A stretch of 64,000 nucleotides of DNA. Origin: Thamnaconus septentrionalis (taxonomy: Eukaryota; Chordata; Actinopteri; Tetraodontiformes; Monacanthidae). Below the pieces are notes generated by a model. That model had not been told where the DNA came from. It searched no databases and saw nothing but the letters and a program-made list of their open reading frames with translations. The stretch is taken from assembly GCA_009823395.1 (NCBI GenBank), contig CM020511.1, positions 12,365,001-12,429,000 on the forward strand, in the 5' to 3' direction. This document shows positions 48,871 to 63,805 of the stretch, piece by piece; the stretch's first letter is position 1, and each line of letters opens with the position of its first letter. A program made the position numbers and the translations under genes.

Positions 48871-51800
48871 GTACAGTACCCCTTGATGGTTTAGATTCAT
48901 CTAGATTTTTTTTTAGCTGAATAAATACGTTATCTGCAATAGTTAGGTTGCTGCTAGGACTACATGTCCGCCGTGTTACCTTTGCTGTCACTTTCCATGT
49001 CCATGTGTAATAAAACGTTGTGTCTCTATTACACAGTAAGTGATGGATTGGAATTAAGGCCGAAGTACAGGGGTCTTGTACACTGTATGAAGAGTGTCTG
49101 GGCAGAGGAGGGGCTGAGAGGACTGTACCAAGGAGTGACTCCAAATGTTTGGGGTGCAGGGGCATCCTGGGGCCTCTACTTCCTATTGTAAGTAAACCAA
49201 AAAGAAACTGAAACCCTCCACTCTAATTAAGGGGGGGGGGCAAAAATGTTGATACGCATCTTTTCTTTCACTGGGGTCTTGAGGTGGCCATCAGCACACC
49301 AATGGATAGATGCCCAGCTCTGTATTCAGAATGAACATCTCCTCTTGAATACACAAAAGTGTTTTTTGTTGAGCACTAAACTGGATAGAGTAGGAGGTTG
49401 TAGCTACATTGGTATGTTACCTCCTCCATTCTCTCATGGCACTTCCTGCTGTGGTGATTTGATTTGGTGGGAAGCGCGTACCAATGCAGACCTGCTGTTT
49501 GAGATTTCAAAGTAAACTCGGCACTCCACCCTGTTTAAAAATGTGTTGGTGGAAATGGCCAGTAATGTGTTCAACCCAATACCCAACCTGCAAAAACAAA
49601 CAGGAACAAGATACAGTGATTGGATAGAGGCTGGTTTGATGTTTGGCCCCATGTGTCCACCATCCTGTTTCCTCACTAAATGCTTTGACCACCTGTTTGT
49701 AACGTATGTCGCTTCCCACACTGTTCCCGCCCCCACGCAGCTACAACGCTATCAAGAGTTACACGAAGGAGGGTCGTCAAACAGAGCTGAGCGCCGCGGA
49801 GCACCTGGTGTCTGCGGCCGAAGCAGGTTAGTTCAGATAACCGCCGTCAGCAGCAGCCGGATGCAACTGCTTTGAACCAGCCGACAGCAGCAGATAGAGG
49901 GCAGTAATCAGTCAGCAATATGTCCCTTGAGGTCACCGGAGTCACATGGATCTCATTCTGTTGCCCAAATTAAGTTTGTTTCTGAAAATAATGCGATTTG
50001 TGGCTTCTGACGACGATGAGTGAGTGGAAATGACTTTTAATGTTGTTCCATCTGAATAAGCTAAAAAAAAAAAAAAAAAAAAAAATACATAATTAAGTCG
50101 AGAGATCTTTTTTCTGCTCTTCTCATTTGAGAGATCACACATTATACTCTGATGTAGGTTTCCTGTTTGTTTGAATCCTGTAGCCTGAGGGTTGGTCTAC
50201 AGCAGTTGTGTTCTGTTTGGCTGTTAAATTGTGTTCCCATGATCAGTAATAAGCCACAGTGTCAGGAAACGGCACAACTTTGCCCTGTTTATTTATTCAT
50301 CTTTTTTAAGACGTAGATTTTTTCAAAACTTTAAACCCCATTAAAATAATAATAACAGAGTCGTTAAAGGGAAAAGGCTTGTTGTTCAGCCATTCTTTGT
50401 AGCTCTGTTATATGTAAATAATATTAGAACTGTTGTATGTTGGATGCTGTGATAACGTGCTGTTGTCCTAATCGTGTCAACCAGGCATCCTCACACTCAC
50501 CCTCACCAATCCAATCTGGGTGACCAAGACCCGGCTGGTGCTGCAGTACAATGCCGACCCCAACAGGAAACAGTACAAGGGGATGATCGACGCTCTGGTC
50601 AAGATCTACCGCCACGAGGGAGTGCCTGGACTGTACAAGGTACCTGAGTGCTATTAGCAGTAGAATTTACATGAAATACTTTAAGTGCAGTACTGCTGCC
50701 TCGCACTAATCACTTTCTGTGAGTCTAAACACAGGTTTGTTTAAGTCACAAATTAATGAGCAATTCTTAGGAAACAGGAAATGTTTTAGAAAATGCTTAT
50801 TGGCTGCATAGGTTGTCATGCTGGGGTTTTATGACCCGAACGACTTCCTGGACGTACAATGAATGTCCTGTGCATAGCAAGGAATTCATGCAGTGTCAGT
50901 GGAGTCTCCTCATGGGGATTCATGTATCGCCACTATTTCTGAGTAGAAGCGATTGCTCCAGATGGTGCATTTACGCCCTCAGATTGTTGCCTGTCAAAAC
51001 AAAGACCTTGCCCTCAATCACATTAGCAGTTGTGTTGCCAGTCGTAAACACTGGTGCTTTTGTGCTGAGGTACGTGGGCGTATGAAAACCATTCCAATAA
51101 CTGAACAACTCTCGCTGCACAGCTTAATAGCTGCACGCGAGACAGCGATGTCGCCCCTGACACGTTATGAAGAGCAATTACTGCATGAAATGTTATTTCT
51201 AGGACCCAATAAAATGGGATAAAAGCAAATCGCCACTAGAGGGCGTTGTCACTCAATATTGGCTGTTAAGAATTAAACGTGAATCATAGCAGCGACTTCT
51301 AGCAAGATTTTGCTGTAGTTTAAATACACGGCGGTGAGATCTGGCAAGTTGACTCACTCTGTATGTAAATATGCTGAAAATGCTCATCATGAGAAAATAG
51401 AAGCACAAGGTTCATTTATTCATTCTTTGTGTCCATATCAAACAAAAATGACTGAATTAATGTTTATTATTTAATTTTGTGATGACAATTTCGACTAAAT
51501 ACTAAAAATGAGTCCTTTCAACGTCCCTCAAACCTTCAAGGGCTACGTTCCCGGTCTGTTCGGCACCTCTCACGGAGCTCTGCAGTTCATGGCCTACGAG
51601 GAGCTGAAGAGAGACTACAACAAGTACAAGAAAGTGCCTTCAGAATCAAAGCTGGTGAGTCATTAGCCCCCTCACAGCCAACTTTAGGCAAACCTTCTCC
51701 TCTTTCCATCTGCTGTAACCGAACCCCCCAGTTTCTAAAATCCATCAGCCGACGATGTGACTCATCAGTTTTCACGTGCCCGCCTTTGTCCGCAGAACGC

Positions 51801-53062
51801 GTTGGAGTACATCACGATGGCGGCGCTGTCGAAGATCTTCGCCGTGGTCACGACCTACCCCTACCAGGTGGTGCGAGCTCGCCTGCAAGACCAGCACAAC
51901 ACCTACAGCGGGATGCTCGACGTCGTCAGACGGACGTGGAGGTACGACTCCGATCTGGGCTGTCATTTATGTAACGATGACAATATCAAAATAAGTAATC
52001 AAATAAGGAAAACATTTGGAGGAACCCGCTTTTTCTTTTTTTTAACCGTCTGTTCTCTCACTGAATCGTGCTCGGGTTAAAAAAGAGATAAAAAACTGAA
52101 CAGTGATGAAGATATTGAGGTGACAGGAAATATAGAAATATATATCTATATTATCTATATCTATATCTATATATCCCCCAAAAATAACAAAATTGTCCAA
52201 TTTCGAGATGGAGGTAGTTAAAAGAAAACAGTCACATTGTGTCTGCCATGGTTTGGCACACCCACTGAATCAAAAACAAGAGAAGCCAGTGTGCCGGTGC
52301 CACTTTATTTTAGCCCATTCTGTCCGCACTTCACCACCTCCAGCGTGGCCTGTTTGCCCCGGCTCCAACATGTCTGCGCGCACGTGCCCAAAGTGACCTT
52401 CTACTGTGCACATTTTGCTGTCAGGTCTGTTATAAATCACAGCTGGCGCACGAGAGGTGGCGCGCGCCGTTCCCGGGGCCTCGGCCCGCGCAGTCAGTCA
52501 CAGTGGGCTACAAACGAGACCCTGGTCTCCATCCATTTCCTGTCGCCGCCTCTCCTGCACTCAGGGTCGCGGGGAGGCGATGGGAGACTTTCACAGATGT
52601 CTTGTGGTGAAAGCGGGGCAACACCCGGGATGAGTCGCTAGTTAATCATCCGACAAACAAGCATTCGTACTCGCACTCGTGGCGTGTTTTTGGTCTGTGG
52701 GAGGAAGCCGGAGAGCCCGGAGAGAACCCACACAGACACAGGGAGAACATGACAACTCCACACAGGAATCGAACCCACAACCTTCTTGCTTCAAGGCGAC
52801 AGCGCCAACCGCTGCGCCACCGTGTTGCCCGACTGCAGTTCCTAAGAGAAAAAAAAAACTTTATGTGTCAATATTAAAAATAAAAAGAGAAGAAAAGTCC
52901 CTCCTGAGTCATGCGTCTTCCTCCTCTACTTGCAGGAACGAAGGCGCCGCCGGCTTCTACAAAGGCATCATCCCCAACGTGATCCGCGTCACTCCCGCCT
53001 GCTGCATCACTTTCGTGGTTTACGAGAATGTGTCTCGTCTCCTCCTCAGACAAAGTCAATGA
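48666..53062 (+). CDS. slc25a32: SLC25A32, mitochondrial folate/FAD carrier, complete
   Basis: Inner-membrane carrier of the SLC25 family, assigned in mammals to tetrahydrofolate and/or FAD import into mitochondria. Seven exons (48666-48870, 49037-49187, 49741-49826, 50485-50639, 51541-51654, 51796-51941, 52936-53062) join in frame to 984 nt (327 aa), slightly longer than the human protein because of the N terminus. Three tandem carrier repeats carry the signatures P59-LDLVK, P157-IWVTK and P259-YQVVR. In repeat 2 the acidic residue is replaced by Trp, as in the human protein. Other family blocks: [33 protein letters not shown] and [18 protein letters not shown]. The first ATG of the exon is used; its N-terminal 35 residues are weakly conserved. 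It is tail-to-tail with CTHRC1. Confidence 0.97.
49037..49187 (+). CDS. slc25a32: SLC25A32 exon 2
   Basis: Encodes [20 protein letters not shown] and [20 protein letters not shown]. Acceptor acacag, donor gtaagt; the Phe codon is split at the 3' end. Confidence 0.96.
49188..50484. other. SLC25A32 introns 2 and 3 (around exon 3)
   Basis: 49188-49740 and 49827-50484: a short G run (about 49231) and a poly(A) run (about 50065-50085). No repeats assigned. Confidence 0.8.
49741..49826 (+). CDS. slc25a32: SLC25A32 exon 3
   Basis: 86 nt: [20 protein letters not shown] then HLVSAAEA, with split codons at both ends. Acceptor cgcag, donor gttagt. Confidence 0.95.
50485..50639 (+). CDS. slc25a32: SLC25A32 exon 4
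   Basis: 155 nt: [46 protein letters not shown]. Carries the second carrier signature. Donor is gtacct. Confidence 0.96.
50640..51540. other. SLC25A32 intron 4
   Basis: 901 bp, otherwise featureless apart from the CTCF-type motif at 51233. Confidence 0.8.
51233..51245 (+). promoter_or_regulatory. CTCF core motif match
   Basis: CCACTAGAGGGCG fits the CTCF core at every position. It lies in SLC25A32 intron 4. Confidence 0.45.
51541..51654 (+). CDS. slc25a32: SLC25A32 exon 5
   Basis: 114 nt, 38 codons: [20 protein letters not shown] then [18 protein letters not shown]. Acceptor cttcaag, donor gtgagt. Confidence 0.96.
51796..51941 (+). CDS. slc25a32: SLC25A32 exon 6
   Basis: 146 nt: [20 protein letters not shown], third signature [13 protein letters not shown], ending VVRRTW and a split Arg codon. 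Donor gtacga. Confidence 0.96.
51942..52935. other. SLC25A32 intron 6
   Basis: 994 bp with a TATC-type microsatellite (about 52136-52175) and the tRNA-like repeat at 52.5-52.8 kb. Confidence 0.85.
52530..52835 (-). mobile_element. Teleost tRNA-like dispersed repeat in SLC25A32 intron 6
   Basis: ATCCATTTCCTGTCGCCGCC, GGGAGGAAGCCGGAGAGCCC, GGAATCGAACCCACAACCTT and CAACCGCTGCGCCACCGTG: the same family and orientation as the copies at 23.7 and 29 kb. Confidence 0.8.
52936..53062 (+). CDS. slc25a32: SLC25A32 exon 7 (stop)
   Basis: 127 nt: [41 protein letters not shown] and TGA. Acceptor ttgcag. Confidence 0.96.
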
Positions 53063-53253
53063 GGCCGTAAAAAAGAGACGCAGCTGCCAGAGGGCTTCCT
53101 TCAGGGAGAGGGGGGAAAAAAGCACCGGACTGAAACTGAACTTTCAGCTCAGAGATCATGAAAATGAGCCGACGTGATGTTTCGCCCACTTTGCATTTTT
53201 CAAGCGGGGTGCGGCGGAATAAGTGATGGGTGTTTCTTTTTGTTTTTTTTTTT

Positions 53254-53259
53254 AATAAA
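53254..53259 (+). terminator. Candidate proximal SLC25A32 poly(A) signal
   Basis: AATAAA about 190 bp after the SLC25A32 stop, following a T-rich tract. Confidence 0.5.
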
Positions 53260-53667
53260 TCTATCACAGATGTCATGAAATGTGTAGGTGTTCCTGCACA
53301 TGCCAAAGGACATGCTGCTTCAATGGTAGTTTCTTCAAAGTAAAAAAAAAACAGAAAACGAATGTGGAATTAACAACGTTGCGCTGCCGTTTGTTTACAT
53401 GTGATGACTTGAACTCTGACTGAATCCCGAGAAGCTGATATAAACAGTGAATATTGCCTAGTCTTAAACTGCATGGATTTTGTGGCATTCGTTTGTTTCT
53501 TTTCTATTTTATTTCAGTCAACAGATGACATCACTCATCAGAAGTTTGGTCCCATCCAATCAGTTCACCGGAAATGATTATGAATACAAATGAATTGTTA
53601 ATATCATTAAATTATATGCATTGTTTATGTGGCAACACTCACATCTGTTTTTCTGTGATTCCTCGCC

Positions 53668-53673
53668 AATAAA
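53668..53673 (+). terminator. Candidate distal SLC25A32 poly(A) signal
   Basis: AATAAA about 605 bp after the stop, 35 bp from the opposed CTHRC1 signal. Confidence 0.55.
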
Positions 53674-53708
53674 CACTCATACAGTTATATTCTTTAAAAA
53701 AAGATATT

Positions 53709-53714
53709 TTTATT
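53709..53714 (-). terminator. CTHRC1 poly(A) signal AATAAA
   Basis: AATAAA on the minus strand about 345 bp downstream of the CTHRC1 stop codon. It converges with the distal SLC25A32 signal. Confidence 0.65.
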
Positions 53715-54056
53715 AAAATGTAAAAAAAAATGGCAACAGGTCACCATGATCGCTTCATTTAACAAAAAAAATCAACAGTGTGTTTGTTGTCGCTTAAATG
53801 ATTCCTGCATAGCACCAGCACCAACGAGCAGAGAAGACACAGTACAAAAAGTTTGGTAGACAATAATGACAGCATTCTTCTGTGGAAGCCTTCAGACTAG
53901 TATAGTATTAAAACAGGGAAAAAAAACATTCAAGTTCTCATCAGTGATGCTGTGACGTTTTCCGGCAAATCGCACCCCATCATTTCAGTGGGCGAGATGA
54001 CACGCTGTTGCACTGGTCCCAGTCTCACAAGCACCATTTCATCGTGATTTGATTCT

Positions 54057-58290
<4,234 letters not shown>

Positions 58291-58760
58291 CGCCGGGTAG
58301 GAGAGAAAATAATAATAACAGTGATGATACTGATGACACCGTGATCGCTGCGCTGCCTGCGAGAGGACTGAGTCGGCACTTTGTCTCCATCCAGTTTTTA
58401 GCCCGGGTGGAGGAGGAGGGTTGGATGGGTTGGATGGGTGGATGATGCTGGGGGGCAGGGCGAGGAGGGCCCGTGAAGAGGCGCTCGTGCGCGCGGATGG
58501 AACAGCCCTCCTCCCCACGCCCCCAACACCGCGCACACGCGTGGTTGCCTAATTCAGTGGCGGTGTCCTCACAAGACTGTACCAATTTTCTCTGGCGTTT
58601 CCAAGACACTTAAAGTTGGTAAACGGCAACAATGAAAACTGTTAAAATGCTGCTTTCTTTGTTCTTTGATTCATCAAACTAACCGCTAGTGCTGTTCAAT
58701 TTGATTTTTTTTTTTCCAAAGACACACAAATCAGGACACTGATTCCACATTCATTTTTGT

Positions 58761-58766
58761 TTTATT
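58761..58766 (-). terminator. Candidate FZD6 poly(A) signal
   Basis: AATAAA on the minus strand, 1.28 kb after the FZD6 stop and about 470 bp upstream of the CTHRC1 start codon. Confidence 0.6.
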
Positions 58767-59968
58767 ACAATAAAATTGTACTGATACAAAATCCCAACTA
58801 TGAAAAGAGGCTACATAATTCAAAAGAGTGGTATAAAGCATTACAAAAGTTCTTTTAAGTACATTATATAGGAAAACAGACATCCACCTGTCAGAGTCCG
58901 AATATACTTGTACAACAGAGAGACTAACAAGGATTCCCTTTTCATTTAGTCTTCCTCGTGTTGCAAAGACGGAGAGACAATACATTCCTCCCATTGTGAG
59001 GCATAAAGTACATTTAGACAGACTTTTAAAAAAAATAAATCACATGGGTAGTTAAGTAGAAAGATATTTCATAAATAGGTCTAAATTCTTTTTTTTCTCA
59101 GTGTTAATCAAAACACTTTGATTCTCATCAGCAGTTTGTGCTTTAAGTGGAAGTGCAAAATCTGTTTCTCGGTTTTGATTTAGAATGATTTTCTACGTCT
59201 GCCCGGTCGGAGGCCACACGTTTGGAACATCTGCGCTCTTTTTTTTTTTTTTTTTTTTGAAGATGGGGAAAAATTCAAAGCACACACTTATGGAAAACCA
59301 TAAAGCTCGACTTGATCCAAACTCATGAGTCATGTTTGCAGACGCACCTCAGCGCGGGGGGGAAAAGGTACTCTGTTGGAAAGAATACGTGTAAAGTACG
59401 AAATTATACAATTAACAGGAAATCAACCATGAAGTTTCAAGAGTTCGCCCTTTCTTCAAATAGCAGTAAAGTGGCATGCTCAGGTCTGTGAAGAAATAAG
59501 TCTTTGCAGTCAAAACATTTTTTTCCCCCAGCGGGAACAACGAGACAAAAAAAGGCAAAAAAAGCAAAACCGCAGGAAGACGTTTGGCATTTCCACGACC
59601 TTTCTAAAGACGACAGTGTAGCAACTATTCCAGTGGAAAATACATATATAAAAATAGAATATATTACACAAAAGATTGCATTATGTGCTACTGGGCTAAA
59701 AAAAAAAATCTACACATCAGCAGGCCTGAAGTACGTGATATGTGCTTAACGAAGTGAATGAAAGTGAGCAGGTGTGTCAGGTAAAGCTGCGGACCGAGCC
59801 GGAACACTTGCCGCTCAATCTGAGGCCTCCGAGTAACACGCAGGCTTTGAACGCACCGCGTTGACGCGCTGAACGGACGTGCGAACATTTGGCTGGCGAT
59901 GAACAGTAACCCGTGAAGTGAACTGAAACAAACCATTGCATGCACTAAAGCTTGTGTAGTGTATGACG

Positions 59969-59983
59969 CCAACAGGGGGCGCC
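59969..59983 (+). promoter_or_regulatory. CTCF-like motif
   Basis: CCAACAGGGGGCGCC matches the strong CTCF core except for A at position 4. It lies in the presumed FZD6 3' UTR. Confidence 0.45.
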
Positions 59984-60043
59984 GAGGTCTCCAACTGGGA
60001 CGGGATGCGTGGACGCGGGAGCGTTTAGAGGCGTCGGGTTCGA

Positions 60044-60242
60044 TCAGCAGTTGTCGTCCTTGGTGTCCTTGGTGTCCTTGCTCTCCTTGCTCTCCTTGGG
60101 CACCTGTTGCACCAGCTGCTGGGTGGAGTCTTGGATGCTGCCGCTGGGCGACAGGTTTAAAGTCGGCTGCTGTTGCTGCTGCTGCTGCTGCTGCCCGCTG
60201 GCGACCTGCCTGCCCTCTGACAGCTCGCTCCTCGGAGACATC
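60044..60242 (-). CDS. fzd6: FZD6 last exon with poly-Gln (stop)
   Basis: 199 nt: [16 protein letters not shown], nine Gln, [19 protein letters not shown], then a Lys/Ser/Asp-rich repeat ([12 protein letters not shown]) and KDDNC stop. Acceptor ctgaag. Weakly conserved with mammals; supported by the phase match and the good acceptor. Confidence 0.85.
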
Positions 60243-63200
60243 CTTCAGGGACAGAGAGAAAGAAATGGTGGTGATGAATTCCTTGAGCAGATAGAAAGAC
60301 AAAGTGCCTGATTTACTGAATTTACTAAATGGTTAAAAACGTCACTGGACGCGCAGATCAATGACGACCTTTAGTGGTTTTGCCTGAAAGAATATATAGA
60401 CAAAGCCTTCCTGACAGAACAAGCAAAGTATTGGGCAGAGAGGGCACAAATAAATGACTCAGCAGTCGCACTGTGATTTACCAAAGCTGCAACTGATTGT
60501 GGCCGTTAGTTTTGTGTTTTTGGTGAATGCGTTTGAAGAGCTGCTGCAGCACACGGGTTACACACAGGACAAGTGATGCTAGCCGGGTTGCGAACACGAG
60601 CGATCTGAGTCAAAGGCAATTGTCATTAATGAGCCCTTTGAAAGTGATAGTGGAAGACAGTGAAAATTTTTTTTTTTTTTTTTGTCATAGAGCCCTTGAA
60701 AAAAACAGCAGTTTGTGAAAGTTTGCGTGTGCTTTCAATTTACACGTGTGCTTCCACCACCAGCACCACCTGCCGCACTCACCTGCCGTCCGGGAACCTG
60801 CGGACGCTCTCCGAGCGGCTGCTGATCTTGCTGGAGCTCCCGCCCTTGCTCCGCCTCTCGCCGCCCTCCCGGTCCCCCCGCCTGGAGCTGCGGCCGGAGG
60901 CGCCCCGGTCCAGGAACTCCCGGACCGAGGCCTCGGACAGGGAGCGCTGGACGTGGGGCTCGTGGTTGCCGAGCACCAGGTTCCCCTGGTTGACGAGGGA
61001 GGCGGCGGTGGAGGAGGCGCCCCCCGTGCTGGTGCCCATGGACTTGGAGATGACCTTGAGCTTGTGGGAGCTGGGCTTGTAGTGCTGCTTCTTGTGCTGC
61101 ACGCGGCTGTTGTGCTTGAGGAAGAACTCGCACGACTCCTGCAGCACCCGCCGACTCTCGCTGATGGGACTGCGGGGGGGCCACAAGGCAGGGAGGGGAT
61201 TGAGATGGAGGGAGTTTGCCAGTGTTCAAGTATAGTATAGTTATGTCTGAAATATGGTGCTGTATGTTGGACATGAGCTGAACGACAGCGATAGCCTGGT
61301 TGCTGGTTGCACCATTTGCCAAAATATAGGTTTAGCTTCAGATTTTTGCACTGAAAAAAACTTTAATAGTTGGATTAATAATAGTTAGCAATAGTTGAAT
61401 AGTATTTACCCATACCCATATCTATATCTATAACTATATATGTATGTGTGTACAGACAAATATGTGTCTGTGTGTATATATAACCAGATATACACACACA
61501 CACTTTTTTTTGCATGAAAACAGTCATGCATGGAAAAATTGTATTGTAAAATTATTTCTACTACAGCTACTACTGCCACCACGACTATTACTACTAATAA
61601 AATCATTTTTCAAAGACTAAGTAACGAATTAATCAGAAAAAAATAGTAGCAAAAAACAACTGTATTAGCTATATAGCAATTTATATTTTAGCAAACATCC
61701 ATCATTTTTTGAACCGGTTCACTACTCGATATTAAAATCTGAATGTGGATGTGCGACTTTGAAAGGCTCGTCTCCTCACTCTCTCTTGCGGGTCCTGTTG
61801 AAGAAGTAGGCCCACTCGGAGCAGGTCTTTTTGCTGCTGACCCAGAACACGGCAGAGATCCCCACCACCAGCGTCATCAAATACTTGACCAAGAACAGCG
61901 AGAGGTCAGGCCGGTGCAGCTCCGTTGTCTGAAACAAAGAGACGCAGACAGACGGAGGAGTCAAGTTGATTTAGTTTTATCTCGACCGTCCAAACCAGAT
62001 TTTCGACTTGCTGCCAAACAGACGCCCTTTGAAGCCTTCAGCGCTGACATTTATGAAAAAGAAGTGATAAAACCAAGCGGAGACGGTGCACAAGGGAGGT
62101 GTGCTTCTGCCATCATGTGGATGTGCTATTAATAGCACGGTATTGTCAAGTCAGCACCGCCATGACCTTACTGCAAATTATAAATACAGAATTTTCATCC
62201 TAAAAAGACAAATTTAAGTCTTGTTTTGGTGGAATACATTTGGGTTGCAACTTCCTGATAAGAAATAAAAAAAGTGGCTCCTGAGACTCCACGAGTTGAG
62301 AACCACCGGCTTAAAACAAAACGTTAAAAAAATAAATCCATAAACAAAGCAGAGCGGTCAGGGGACGCCAGTTACCTCTAGCAGGTGCATTATCATCATC
62401 CCTCTGCTGCTTGTATAGATCTAAAAGATAAGCAAAAGCTTCCAAATGCCAGAGCATCTGGCAGGATTTTGTTTTCTGCGCCTCATGAAGTAAAAAAAGG
62501 AGTAAAGCTGATGGAAAGGCCGAGAGCAGCGCCAGACGCTGCCAGGCGATAACAACAAACACCTGTGGACCCTTTTTGCACGGACTGAAAGGTGGAAAAA
62601 AGTTCAATCTTGGCTTGAAATCAACCAACCGCACGCTTTGGTGCCCGATTATTGTGATAAAAAACCCCACGTGGACTTCTTACCCTGCTGCAAAGCACTT
62701 TTCTTGCACATTCTGTGATGCATTTACAGTAAAATCTAACTTGTGGGATGACGGACCCCTCATTGCACTTCACCTTTCCGTGTAACAGCAAAAGTTTAAA
62801 AGTCCAATGTGTAAAGTTTGGCTTAGTTTACAATTTTATATTGGTGAAAGCTTAAGATACTGTCCACAAATACATTAATAAAAGTGTATACTTGCAGTAC
62901 AATAAAAGTAACTTGGTTATCCTACCCCAAGAAACGGTCTATAGTTATTTATTATCTTAGGCTGCTATAATCTAACTAGTTTTCCCAAAGAGAGACGCAG
63001 GGGTTAATGCTGGGGTTAATGTGGTAACTGCGTTACGCTATTGTATTCTGTTGGCTGTTGTTTCTTGCACTTGGTACTTGGAAGTGACATTAGCCTATTA
63101 AGGCTGTTTACAACCACCTTGTTGACGGAATAAAAGAGGCCGTGCTCAAAGACTGATTGGTCTATTTAATGACAGCAGGTTGCGGGCTGAGGCAGGTTGT

Positions 63201-63805
63201 GACAGTTGACGCGGTCGTGCTGGAATGAGTCAAATTACTGATAACTGTGGGACCCGCTTGAAGAAACCGCGCGCCACTCGTGTCGGCTCTTCTGAGGATC
63301 GACTTCCACAACGTGTGCGTTTTAATGAAGTTCTGTGATTGGCCCAAACGGTTGGGTAAAATACCAAATAGTGTTTCATCCTCACCTGGTGGGGGCAGGG
63401 GATGCTGTACTCCTGGCAGCGGTCGTACACCCAGGTCTTCTCCCAGGCGCTGCGGTAGCTCTGCTCGTAGGTGTAGCAGGCCAGCAGCGTGACCAGCGGC
63501 ACCAGGTAGAGGCAGCTGAACACGCCGATGCGGATCATGAACTTCTTCAGCTTCTCCTGGTTGCGCTCGTCGTGCTGGATGACCTGCCGCACGTTGTTGA
63601 GCGAGACGATGCCGGCCAGGATGAGGAAGAGGCCCACGGCCACGCCGATGCACAGGGGCGCCAGGACGAAGTAGCGCAGGGCGTCCAGGTCGTACAGGCC
63701 CACGAAGCACACGCCGCTGATGTTGTCGCCCTCCACCTTGTTGAGGGCCAGCAGCATGACCGTCAGCGCCCCGGGGATCCCCCAGGCTGCTGTGTGGAAC
63801 CACAC
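60044..63805 (-). CDS. fzd6: FZD6, Frizzled-6 Wnt/PCP receptor (3' part, partial)
   Basis: Seven-pass receptor for Wnt and planar-polarity signalling at the plasma membrane. Four terminal coding exons (63805-63386, 61928-61780, 61169-60783, 60242-60044) encode the last 384 residues. Seen: transmembrane helices of the second half ([80 protein letters not shown]), then the Dishevelled-binding KTxxxW motif (KKTCSEW). The family-diagnostic FZD6 tail [20 protein letters not shown] with [17 protein letters not shown] separates it from FZD3. The distal tail is Ser/Arg-rich, has a run of nine Gln and ends KDDNC. The Cys-rich Wnt-binding domain and first helices are past the right edge. Confidence 0.96.
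60243..60782. other. FZD6 last intron
   Basis: 540 bp with a T-run at about 60667-60681; nothing else. Confidence 0.85.
60783..61169 (-). CDS. fzd6: FZD6 cytoplasmic tail exon
   Basis: 387 nt: [20 protein letters not shown], then [20 protein letters not shown], then a GC-rich Ser/Arg/Gly segment ending RRFPDG. The donor is gtgagt. Third-position GC is high, so other frames are also open. Confidence 0.95.
61170..61779. other. FZD6 intron with TATC-type repeat
   Basis: 610 bp with an imperfect TATATC/TG microsatellite (about 61415-61505). Confidence 0.85.
61780..61928 (-). CDS. fzd6: FZD6 exon with last TM helix and KTxxxW
   Basis: 149 nt: [49 protein letters not shown], then a split Asp codon. 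Acceptor tttcag, donor gtgagg. Confidence 0.96.
61929..63385. other. FZD6 intron between TM exons
   Basis: 1.46 kb, AT-rich; no repeat or exon recognised. Confidence 0.8.
63386..63805 (-). CDS. fzd6: FZD6 exon with TM helices
   Basis: 140 codons, starting [20 protein letters not shown] and ending EYSIPCPHQ. Acceptor tctccag, donor gtgagg. Confidence 0.96.

Larger units (their letters stand above)
53063..54056. other. Convergent 3' UTR interval of SLC25A32 and CTHRC1
   Basis: 994 bp between the two stop codons, probably all 3' UTR of one or other gene; three poly(A) signals are annotated separately. Confidence 0.75.
58291..60043. other. CTHRC1 upstream region and FZD6 3' UTR
   Basis: 58291-58750 is the putative CTHRC1 5' UTR/promoter, GC-rich near the gene. 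58760-60043 is the putative FZD6 3' UTR, with a T-run at 59240-59258 and the CTCF-like motif. The two transcription units are less than 0.5 kb apart. Confidence 0.65.

Noticed and set aside
60735..61322. 195-aa Ala/Gln/Gly-rich minus frame and 164-aa plus frame
   Set aside because: Shadows of the GC-rich FZD6 tail exon; the correct frame joins neighbouring exons in phase and matches the FZD6 tail.
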